DNA of 30,256 nt, taken from Saccoglossus kowalevskii. Taxonomy: Eukaryota; Hemichordata; Enteropneusta; Harrimaniidae. The translations under genes and the position numbers were made by a program. The stretch is taken from the NCBI RefSeq assembly GCF_000003605.2, contig NW_003125390.1, positions 129,811 to 160,066 on the forward strand. The letters are read 5' to 3'. The notes under the pieces were generated by a model. That model had not been told where the DNA came from and made no database searches. It worked only from the letters and a program-made list of their open reading frames with translations. Below, one piece after another: positions 20,420-30,256 of this stretch (the stretch's first letter is position 1; every line of letters begins with the position of its first letter).

Positions 20420-23082
20420 GTAAGTACCGTTTTTCGCCAATTTACATCAATATTTGTAACTGAAGTATGGATTGTATGTATTTCCGGTTATACACTGAAA
20501 CTTTGGTTTCGTCTAATACTCGGTTTCTCCGTAAAATTTATGAGAATTTGCGAAATCAACTGGCTTTGCTCAAAAACTTGGAAAAGTTGGAAGTGATGTA
20601 TTTGTTGTGTTCGAGTCAAACTCTCGTTCTCCGTTCCTATACCTGACCTGCAGTGGCATTCCTTCTCAATTCTCGTCCCAGTGTTTCAGTGTATAGTCCT
20701 GGCACCATGAGCTCGTCTTTTTTCGAGCGAATTTACAACCAGGGATCCACAAAACAAAACATTTAAATTTTGGCAATTTGTGTAGTGCAGTATGGCGCAA
20801 CCGTCTCGATCGAAGCCCCAATCGAATCAACCGTCGTTCAGCTCATTTTCCAGTCTACGAGTCTTTTAGTGTGCTACAAATTGCCAATTACATGTAGATA
20901 GCTGTGACATTCTCTGCCGTTTTGACACAGTTTTGCAGCAGTATTCTACACATTTTAAAGTTTATTATTCAGGGGACATTTTGGACGTTCGCGCGAGGTT
21001 TCAGGTTTTTGACTGGTAGTCGGCGCGATCACTGTGTGTAATGATCGTTAGGATTTGTATATAAAAAGCCGCTATTTTGCCTTATTTATTTGACCAGAGC
21101 CGGACCCATTGTGGTTGTATGTACTCGCGTATGACAAGCAGTTGTAAAGCCTGACTTTTAGTAAAGTCCATTGAAACGATGGGTTTACACGTGTACCACC
21201 GTAAGGCAAATATATAGGGTCAAACGAGGGTGGGCGAGTGAAACCTGACGAGTACCAGACTAAATTAATTTGTCGCGCCGTCAGTTACGCGAGTGTATTA
21301 AAAAAACAATGGCAAAATTACAAGTTGAAAACTATGCACATGCAATGTAAAACAATTTCTTTAATCTGAAAAAATAAGCTTCTCGAGAAGTGCAAGTGGT
21401 AGTGAAAGTGGTAATTTGAGTAATCTAATATTGACAAATTTTAAAATGGTAAACCATAAGGAAAAGGTGAAAGTATAATACTATATCCTTTAGCAGTGTT
21501 GATATTACTGAAATTTGTTCATGTAATTCTGGAAGTAGAGTGTCGGCTAGTTTTATCTAATTTTATGACAAGTGTTGTTTTTTGACGAGGATATATAAAT
21601 TCCACTTCAGTGCCTTTATGTTTAATACAGCTTCCCTTTTACTTCATTCATTCAACAAATTACATCCCTTCACACTTATATTAAAGTGGATGCAATGTAG
21701 ACTCGACTGACGTTGTACAGTGTTCACTGCAGTTTTCGTTCTGGATTGACAGCGGATATAAACGTAGCACTAGTAAAATATTTGCTGTTTTTTTTTGCTT
21801 ACAGTATTCAATGAGGTTCTTTTGTACTGATTGGACAGCACCCTGAAATATACAAACACCAGAGTGTTTACACCAAACTAAAATGTATAATTTTACTCGG
21901 AGTGACACCCTAACAACCCGGAAAGGTGTACAATGCTAGCTGTGTCTAAGTAGAGAGATAACGTTTCCAACTGTCTACTTCAAGTAGTATTTATTTTGTA
22001 GCGATTCTGACTTCTGGAAATAGAGCCAACATTTAAGTAAATATATTGGATGATTACACTTTGTGTGATTTATATTTCCTAGGTTGTTTAATTGATTGCC
22101 ATTCCCAGTAGATTGAACATCACAACTCTTTGCTGCCTATACATTATTCAATTATAATCCATTCCAGAAATGTTAGTATCTCGAGTACAGATTTCCTGTT
22201 CTTCTGTGATTTATTTATTTTTAGCATTTTTATTATTACCCCGGTACTAGGTGAAGGTGTTTTAAAAAATGTTCATTTACAAAAAATAATTGGTCATATA
22301 CTGGTGTTGAAGATGTATTTCGCTGAGGACTGTACTAACCTCATTAAAGTCAAATTGGAACTGGAAAAATATTTTATATTAATTTTTAATCCCTCTTCCT
22401 GTGATTGTCTTCCATGCAAAATATAATTGGGGAAGGGGTTTTGATAATATTTTTCCCAAGTCTAATTTTCTCTTTGGAAATAGATAATTACTAGTAGAAA
22501 CATTCTTAATTTCAATGTTTTATCAACAACTAATGCGAAAATACTGGTTTTAAAGTTGGTTTCCTAAGGTACAAATTGTCAGTGGCAAATTAGGAGGGTG
22601 TGCATTGAAAATTGTTGTCATACTCGTAAACTGTAAGAATGTGTACATGTATGAAGAGTTGCACGCTATTTTTAGATAGCTGCTGTGATGTAGGTATGCA
22701 TAAAACATTCAACATGGACTTCTAGCTGCAAGACCTGACAATTTAGACACAGTTGCTCATACTTTTCAAACAAATGCAATCAAAGGACTGACTACGTGAG
22801 CTTGAAGTACTTAGAACAAGTTACAATAATGTGTCCTTCTACTTTCAAATGTTTACAATACCCCCTTAATCTGATATGGGATGTTTGATCCAATTTATTA
22901 AAAATGGGGTGTTTTTAAAACCAAAAAGGCATTCCCCATTCCCCAATGGTTTCTAATGGTCAAACTCTTGACTGCATATTTTGTATTCTATGTATTGTCA
23001 ATATTCATGTCATCTCGCAGTTAATTGGTCTCAAATTGTATCACTGACTATATCTGTTACTGCTACATTCAAGCAAGTGTTA

Positions 23083-23240
23083 CAGCAAGTCTCAGAAGTA
23101 TTGGGGCAGCCAATTTGCAAACTCGCTAGCGAATTCGCTAACTGCTTGGGTTTTGACTAAACAGTTGGCTTCCGAATCTCGCTGGCGCCGTCCTGTGGTC
23201 ACTTCCACTCTGGGTGAATCTATATACTAGATTAGGGGAC
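23083..23240 (+). repeat. Left terminal inverted repeat of the transposon
   Basis: Contains the CpG-rich sub-terminal CTCGCTAGCGAATTCGCTAA. Compared with the right arm it carries several TG or CA where the other has CG. Confidence 0.85.
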
Positions 23241-23752
23241 AGTCGTCATACTTTAGTTGGATGGCGATTTTGCTTTCAAATATACCAGGGAAAGTGACTC
23301 AAGCGAATTGGCAACAAAAGAAAATAAAAAGTTAGTTTTATTCTGTTGAATCTAAAATTACATTTCTGGCATACAGCGAAATACAGCACTAAAAGGCAAA
23401 GGGCTTGAGAGAAAAAACAAAATAAACGAACTTAAAACAGAACTGTGACAAAACGATAAAGAGCACTCAAACATGTTACCCCAACGAATCGTTTGGATGG
23501 GAAAATTTATTTTCTCCCTGATTTATAGGAAACTTTCTCAAATTGTCTCTTTATTTAGTTTCAATCGGTGTTCAAGATGGCTACCCCATATACTAGTAGT
23601 AAATATCAGTGGATTAATCGCATTTATCATATTATCACTGACTGTGGCCATTTTCAGGCTGACCAGGGAAACTACTTTCACATTACCACGCCTCGCAAAG
23701 CAAATCATTCGGGGGAATCCGAACATGTACCAGGCTACGTAAAAGCATACTA

Positions 23753-23909
23753 TGTTCCCTAATGCAAAATAGACTCGCCCGGAGTGGACGCGACCACGAG
23801 TCGGCGCCAGCGAGATTCGAAAGCCAACTGTTTAGTCAAAACCCAAACATTTAGCGAATTCGCTAGCGAGTTTGCAAATTGGCTGCCCCAATACTTCTGA
23901 GACTTGCTG
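23753..23909 (-). repeat. Right terminal inverted repeat of the transposon
   Basis: Reverse complement of the left arm, with CG kept at several sites where the left arm shows TG or CA. Confidence 0.85.
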
Positions 23910-25084
23910 TAAAAATATAATAAAAAAAGCTGCCAACTGTGTAGATGGCATGAATTGGCTGGCTGTCAACCAACCATTTTGCTTTTCAAATAAAAACATT
24001 GAAGCAATCAATGCAATGTAAAAAGTAATGCAGGAGAGATGGTTTGAACACTTCGCTTGCTTAAATTAAAGCCTCAATAGATATACCAAAATTAATGGGT
24101 GAAAAAGAATGTCAGCAGGTAATGTAATATCAGGAGAGCTATAAACTATTATTGTAATGACATTTTTATAAATGGAAGTGAATTTTCACCTGTTTGTTAA
24201 ATAGTCAAAAAATATTGTTTCAATGGTTTCATATTTTGGTTTTGGTGCATCGATGTTTTGCTCAAATTTAGTAGTATTACATCTATCCCAACTGAAAGGC
24301 CACAATGACTTTTTTGGCTGTAAAGGCCCACTAATTTCACTAATTTTCATTTAAGTATCTTCATGGTGATTATGTGCACAATGCTTTTTAACTGATAAAC
24401 TAAACTGAATTAACTAACTCATTTGAAGACTGGTGATAGTGTACTAATGTATTCATATGGAACACTTTCTTTTCACCTATACTTTGAATTTAGCTCATTT
24501 CAACATGACATTTCAAGACATTATACATACACATTTTGTTATCGTTGAATCAGAATGTATATGCTGTTGATCCTAATTCCTTATCTTGAGAATTTATTTA
24601 TTTTTGTCATTTGTCTTAATACGAGTTATTCAATTTCATCCTTGTTGTTAGACTAGACATATTTAACTTTTAAAATGTTATAGCAATAAAACAGTGTGTT
24701 GGTAAAAATTAAATAGATAATTCTACCCTGTGTTTTTTCTTTCTTTCAAATTTGATTCAAAGACAATATGTAATGTCATACATCTGTCGTATATGCAAAT
24801 CAATTTTGATGTTGCTTCAATAAAATATATTTTTGATGTAATGTAGGGCTAAATTTCTGTACCATATTTTTTTGCACTAGCACATATGCTTACATAAATT
24901 AGAGGTGTTTCTATGATCAAAGTTAGTAATATTTTGTTTTTGTTCTCCCAACTACAGTATTTTTCTTCAATTATGCGCCACTTTGTTACACTTTCATTTC
25001 ACAGTGGTGCCTATTTGTGGTTAAATTTGGGCCAATCTGATTAAAATCTGATGTAGTGTACGGGCTTTAATTATTTTGGCTATA

Positions 25085-25195
25085 AACTTATTTTAATTTT
25101 ATTTTTTATTATGTTTGTTATTAATGCCTTTTTATTTTATTATTTTACTTTGATTTTTATTTTTTTATTTTTTTTTTTATTTTAATTTTTAAGAG
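25085..25195. repeat. T-rich low-complexity tract (TTTTA-type)
   Basis: Over 100 bp composed almost only of T and A in TTTTA/TTTTTAT words. It may be an old poly(A) tail of a minus-strand retroposon, but no body was recognised beside it. Confidence 0.6.
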
Positions 25196-25424
25196 TACAC
25201 GCACTCAAATATTAGTTGAGAATATTTTTTTTAGGACTGTATTTCCATAACTGCATATGATTTACATTATTATGATGGCTACCAATAAATATCAATCAAC
25301 ATAAACAATAGACTAATCATTGAACTACAATTTGAAATACCTTGAACACCCCTTATCTGGTTTGGTTGTTCTGAAATTTCGAAATACCTCTTGCCTTGTG
25401 CCTTAACCTAAAACTGTCTGCAAT

Positions 25425-25700
25425 AGGTGATTTTCCGTTCAACTGCGAGATGCATGAAAGACGCGCGTCGAACATCTGCCGCAAAAATCAAACGATTTGA
25501 TTTTGAACTCGAATTTCTTCATTTTGTAGCTCACATCGACCGGCCGATCTTCGACAGAGGATTATTGCTTTCAAAGACCCTCACTTAATCGAAATTGTCT
25601 ATCATCAAATGTGTACAGCAAATTATTAAGCATGGAAATGCCCCCAAAATATTTTCGTGTTTGGTGAATCCCACGTGATGTTTGACGCCACTACCACGCT
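25425..25700. promoter_or_regulatory. CpG-rich patch inside the CpG-depleted intron
   Basis: Includes GACGCGCGTCG, ATCGACCGGCCGATCTTCGAC and a CCCACGTGATG E-box. About 15 CpGs fall within roughly 130 bp, while the adjoining kilobases have only a handful. It also carries the inverted AATCAAA-CGA-TTTGATT. An intronic enhancer, alternative promoter or recent insertion are the options; no exon could be assigned. Confidence 0.4.
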
Positions 25701-26608
25701 ATGACCTTTGTTTGTCCTGTTTTTATGTTCGATTTCATGCATAATGCGCGATTCTCGCAGTGAACAGAAAATGGTCTATAGTAATGAATGCATACTTGTA
25801 TTTCTGACTATGTTTTTATCTTTATGAAAAGGTGTATTAAATGATACTAGTTTGCATAAGATTGGATAAAAAGTGTTCAGGCTAATTTATTTTTCATGGT
25901 ATTTGATCAAATATGCCGTTTTTTTATGCAAAAACCAAGCCATCATGAAATAACAAAAAAATGGCCACGTTTTTCATAACATCATAGCATGTTCTGCTTT
26001 CTGAATGTATATAAACATGGCATGTCTTGAATGTTGTCATCTGTTAGCTTATCTAAAAATTGTGTTCAAAAAGATAAATCTGATTTTTAAAAGCCATGGT
26101 CTATTGCTATCTTTTATAGCTTTCCTCTAGTATATGTATTCACTTTTGAAAATAACTATTATGTCTATTCTGTTGAATTCAAACTGCCTGAACTCTTAAA
26201 ATTCAACATTGTATTGGCAACATGTTAAGTTGGTCAGCTCTTCAGTATGTAGTCGTTATCTATGAATCCGCTCTTTTCTTTGTTTGGAAATTTTTCATGT
26301 CCCAATTTGATTAATTAATGACTAATAAGACAGTCGCAAGTGGAAGCAGAGTTGTACTACACTTATGGCTTTTTGGTATGAATTAGTGTTTATGTATACA
26401 ATTGTTTTGAATGGTTTGGTTTGTTTATAATAATAATTCAATTATCAATTATGAAGAACACTGTGTTACTATCACTAATAAAGAATTTAATTAATATACA
26501 TGTGTAACAATAATGGTACTCATGGGTATATACTTAAGATAAAAAAAAACATTTTGGTTGAATGACTATTAAAATTTAATAAAGAAAAATGTATAAACAG
26601 ATTGGATA

Positions 26609-26630
26609 ATTTGCATAATTATATTTGCAT
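26609..26630 (+). promoter_or_regulatory. Two octamer (ATTTGCAT) motifs 14 bp apart
   Basis: Perfect POU-factor octamers at 26609-26616 and 26623-26630. A third, on the other strand, is at 24793-24800. Binding is not shown. Confidence 0.25.
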
Positions 26631-27474
26631 ACTAATCAGTTTCCTACACAAACATTGTGATACAAGTCAATACAACTGTTATTGTGAATAAAATTAATTA
26701 GTCAATCTATCTGCAATTAATTACAGATGAGATAGTCTGATATATTTCATATCATTTACTCCATTGTATTTTTATCAAGTGTGTATCAAGTGAAATAAAG
26801 TTTAAAATAGAACAGCAAAAATATTCTAAAAAATGCAATAGAATTTTAATGGGCAGCTTCTTGGGATGAAATACTTGTGTTATAAAGTTATGTATTTATG
26901 TTACCTTATTCTCTGTCTATTGCTTCTTTGACTTAGCCTAGTTTTGACAGTTCATTTAACGTATACTTGCCGTGGTCAGTAAAATATGTTTATCCATATA
27001 GCTAACTGGTTCAACATTATTTTGTCAGTTTATGTAAATTTGTTAAGTCTGCGAGATTGCAAGTTATGAAAATAAAATTTAAACACTGAACACTAAGATT
27101 ACTGTAACATTGTCAGCTGATTACATTACAGCAAATGGGTATTCATCGCTGGTGTTGCAATCATCAGGTTTTTATGTCAAAATGCACACATTTTGAATCC
27201 TTGGTTAATTAAAAATAAAAAATTATCTTAGAATTGCCAACAAGATGTTTTTGAACATCACAGGAAAATTATGCACTGTTCTGGGTGCCTGGGTTCGTTT
27301 GTTTTTGGCCATCTTGTCTGCAGTTGAATACATTTTGTAGGAGTTTTCTTTCCAATGCAATTTCGCTTGTTTTTGATAATTTGTGTCACTGGCGATTGAG
27401 TAGTGAAAACAAATTTTACATGAAGACAATACATATAGTCTTACGTATGCACGTCAAGTTACTTATGATCGGAG

Positions 27475-28890
27475 CAAAAATGGCCGACTGGCGGCCATTT
27501 TGGATGTAAAATTTGCTATTTCTGATACCTAAACGTGTCCGCAGCAGTTTCTCAGAGATGAATGGGTCGATTTGTATCAAACTTGGTATACATATTTGGT
27601 TATAGGTGCATGTCATACTTTTTCCGTGATTCAAACAAATATGGCCGACTGGCGGCTATTTTGTTAGTCCTCGTTCGGACGCAGTCCGAAAACGGGGACT
27701 TATGTTTTGACCTCTGTGTGTCCGTACGTGCGTGTGTGCGTGCGTCTGTGCGTGCGTCCAGACCTGTATCTCAGAAATGCCTGGACCAATCACACATACA
27801 TCATACATGATATTATACATGTGCACGTCAATTTGTTTCACGATCTGATTCAAGATGGCCGAATGGCGGCCATTTTTGTGCTAAAAAATCCTAAAAATCA
27901 ACCATTTCTCGGCTGTTTACAGATGAATTTTGTTCAAACTTGGTATATACATTAAACATTATGGGACCTTGATGCAAATAATTTTGTTTTTCAGATAAGA
28001 TTCAAAATGGCCGACTGGCGGCCATTTTGTATTAATGAATGTGGTTCTCGTGCCATATCTCTGACTTGCTTTGACTGATTATGTTCAAATTTTAAATATT
28101 CATTATACATGATGTCATAGATAGACAGATATATTGGTTTGACGATCCTATTCAAAATGGCTGAAATGGTGGTCAATTTTGTACTAAACAATCATCAAAT
28201 ATCAAGCATTCCTGGCATTTATGGATGGATTTTGTTCAAACTTGGTACATATATTAGACATTACAGGTTCCTGATGCACATCATTTATTTTTCAGATCGG
28301 ATTCAAAATGGCTGTCTGGTGGCCATTTTGTTTTAATGAATGGGCTTCTAGACCCATATCTTTTAAATGCTTTGACTTATTATATTTAAATTTAATATAT
28401 TTGTTGTACATCATGTTATATATATACATGTATTCAAAATGGCTGATTTTGAATGCTGTTCCAGAGCAATATCTCTCAATATGGACAAGTACTTGTTTGA
28501 CGATCAGATCCAAATGTCAATCATTTTAATGTTAAAAAATAATATTCCTGACATGGTTATATTCCAGCTATATTACTATAAACAAAACTATATATCTTAA
28601 ATTTGATAACTAACAGGGACTGTGGCATGCATGGCTTGTTTTTCATGGTACCCATGCTACTTTTTCTCTTGAATGCCATGAACGTTTCTCTTTAAATTTC
28701 GTACAAAGATAGTATACCAAGGGATACATTTGTACCATCATTATTTTTGTGATATGATTCAATATGGCTGACTGATGCCCAAATTTCATGTAAAAAGTGA
28801 TAAATCGTCATTTTCACATGTCCGAAGCTGTTTCTCAGAGATGACTAGGCCAATTTGGATCAAAGTTGGTCATTCCTCGTGTAAAAGCAC
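27475..28890. repeat. Diverged array of ~150-bp units with ATGGCCG palindrome cores
   Basis: Cores begin near 27475, 27637, 27855, 28003, 28152, 28304, 28434 and 28760. The best cores read CAAAATGGCCG-ACTGG-CGGCCATTTTG, with 10-11-bp perfect arms. Between cores, two alternating linkers recur: one with TCTCAGAGATGA and TTGTTCAAACTTGGTA, the other with TTAATGAATG and TTCATTATACATGAT. So the full unit is about 300 bp. Open frames through it are by-products of the repeat. Confidence 0.85.
27672..27760. repeat. Hairpin TTCGGAC-GCA-GTCCGAA plus CGTG/GTCC-rich microsatellite
   Basis: The hairpin at 27674-27690 is followed by a GTGTGTCCGTACGTGCGTGT-type run at about 27714-27760. It lies where one repeat unit of the surrounding array is about 60 bp longer than the others, so it looks like an insertion or expansion in that unit. 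Confidence 0.6.
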
Positions 28891-30256
28891 TAAATCATAA
28901 TTTTTTACAAATCCATCTTCTATTAATGGTTTCAGTCTAATCTCAGTGACTCATCAGCATCAAATTGATATGTCAGATCACAAAAGAGAGATCACTGTGA
29001 GACTTGGTAACTTCTTGTAGACTTTTATTCTTACCACTGCGTTTGTATTACTAACAAAGGTGGATTGCCTTTCGATCAATGCATGTTATTGTTTTAAATT
29101 TGTGCAAGACGAAACTAACACTTGTAAAGTATAATCATTACGAATTAAATTTCAAGCCTCACAGAGGGCAAAGGCCTGGTGAGAACACTGCAACTTATAT
29201 CAGACAATGTGATTTTCTTTATTGTAGTTTCAAATATTTAGTAAATTCGATAAAGCTAAATTTATCAAATTGACAAACGATTATTTGAACATAGTTATGT
29301 GCTTTCATTATTTATTCATTCATTGCATTGCATTTATTATTACGATAAATGTTTTATCATTGCAAATCAAAAACCTAAATATTATTGAAATAAGAGGATG
29401 TTTTCTACATGTATGATAAATTTTAGGGCCAGTTGTATCACAGTTATTCATGTACTGTTGTCTGTTCATGTATGCAACACACTTAGAAGACTTCATTCGG
29501 TTTGCTTGGCTGGTTTTTCCAATTACTGATAATAAATCTCCATCTATGCTGCTGGCTTCATAGCTGACAATCCAGGACATGTTATTATTGCATACTATGC
29601 GTTTTTCAATTACTGGCAGTCTTTCTATTCGCCAGAATAAACCATGTGAATTCGTAAATGCATCCTTTATGGTTATGTATAGAGAACCCCATATTTGATC
29701 TGAGACTGAAACAAATTAGTAGTAGACCACAGCACATTTTTGTATTTTAATGATGATCCAGCTTAGAATGAAAATGTACATCCAGGTAGGCTGGGTCTTT
29801 AATCGAGTAACATTTTATGACAAATTGTAGTCAATCCTCATTATGATAAAGAAATTGCCCTCTGCTAGGACTCCCCATGACCTTGGAAACATATTGAAAC
29901 AGAGTCAGCAGTAATTTACTATTACAGGTAAAAATTGATTGATGTTAGTCATGACCCTGTTAGTGGAAAGTGTTAAGGTTGATCTGATGTACCTATTTGG
30001 GACACCTCACTCTTATACAGATAGGTTACATTCTCTCAGCAGGATTCACACGTCAGGGGTAAGACACTAGCTATACATGAGCCCGTTTCTCTAAATTGGC
30101 TTTCTAAAAATAGTATGGTAGAATGTATTATGTTGACTGGTTGAAGAGACTGTATAGGGATAATACATTACAGATGCTCAGTATATTTGCATTAATGTAG
30201 CCACTGCTGTATGTATGTTTAAGGTTTCCTCTTCTGAATTAGGTATTACATGTGGA

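Larger units (their letters stand above)
23083..23909. mobile_element. Non-autonomous TIR DNA transposon, 827 bp, TA-flanked
   Basis: Inverted arms at 23083-23240 and 23753-23909. The outer 59 bp, beginning CAGCAAGTCTCAGAAGTATT, are identical; the inner ~100 bp have scattered mismatches. TA dinucleotides flank both ends (23081-23082 and 23910-23911), the insertion signature of Tc1/mariner-type elements. The internal frame at 23473-23742 has no DDE/D transposase motif that I recognise, so it is a deletion derivative or MITE moved by a relative elsewhere. Family assignment is inference from TIR ends and target site. Confidence 0.85.
20420..30256. other. First intron of the LRR gene (to window end)
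   Basis: No LRR-type exon (LxxLxLxxN pattern with a phase-2 acceptor) could be found. About the first 900 bp stay CpG-rich, then CpG becomes scarce (about 6 CG in 24001-25020 by eye). It contains a TIR transposon (23083-23909), a T-rich tract (25085-25195), a CpG-rich patch (25425-25700), paired octamers (26609-26630) and a palindrome array (27475-28890). 28900-30256 shows nothing recognised. Confidence 0.55.

Noticed and set aside
20467-20646. 59-residue Leu-rich ATG frame (NLRNQLALLKNLEKLEVMYLL) just after the LRR exon donor
   Set aside because: It looks superficially like an LRR or coiled coil, but there is no phase-2 acceptor giving this frame and it ends at a stop within the CpG-rich start of the intron.
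23473-23742. Open frame inside the TIR transposon as a transposase
   Set aside because: At about 89 residues it is too short and lacks DDE/D or helix-turn-helix features I can recognise.
28308-28529. Several 65-82-residue frames within 27.4-28.5 kb as genes
   Set aside because: They are readings of the repeated ATGGCCG units on both strands and recur with the repeat.

Overview
This is a eukaryotic, AT-rich (about 35% GC by eye), intron-bearing window from an invertebrate animal. It contains one complete five-exon homeobox gene, the first coding exon of a leucine-rich-repeat (LRR) protein gene that runs off the right edge, and much non-coding DNA with several repeat families. There is no bacterial gene structure, rRNA or CRISPR array. 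The taxon cannot be fixed from sequence alone. An Isx-type homeodomain that keeps a C-terminal OAR motif, together with a CpG-rich/CpG-poor mosaic, fits a non-vertebrate bilaterian, perhaps a marine deuterostome or lophotrochozoan.

Layout. 1-4094: upstream DNA with a CpG-rich stretch and possible small 5' exon at the left edge (1-205), a degenerate tandem repeat (about 795-1375) and a short GACGTTTCGG-type repeat (1904-1961). 4095-11580: the homeobox gene, with a TATA box at 4095, coding exons 4301-4664, 7310-7738, 9380-9537, 10617-10757 and 10891-11127, and candidate poly(A) signals at 11370 and 11575. The exons join in frame to a 442-residue Q50 paired-like homeodomain protein, best matched to Isx. 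Intron 1 holds an RFX-type X-box palindrome, intron 2 a 247-bp degenerate fold-back sequence, and intron 3 a ~41-bp minisatellite. 11128-20210: about 9 kb with no supported gene, containing a possible tRNA-like relic, a second copy of the same X-box and a GC patch. 20211-20419: a signal peptide plus LRR N-terminal cap, ending at a phase-2 donor. 20420-30256: apparently the first intron of that gene, holding an 827-bp inverted-repeat DNA transposon, a CpG-island-like patch and an array of ATGGCCG palindromes.

The two genes are on the same strand and show no functional link. The clearest large-scale signal is a CpG switch near 21.3 kb. DNA to the left, including the homeobox gene, keeps abundant CpG, while the LRR gene's intron is strongly CpG-depleted. 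This is the pattern expected where a broadly transcribed gene body is germline-methylated and a tissue-restricted developmental gene is not.
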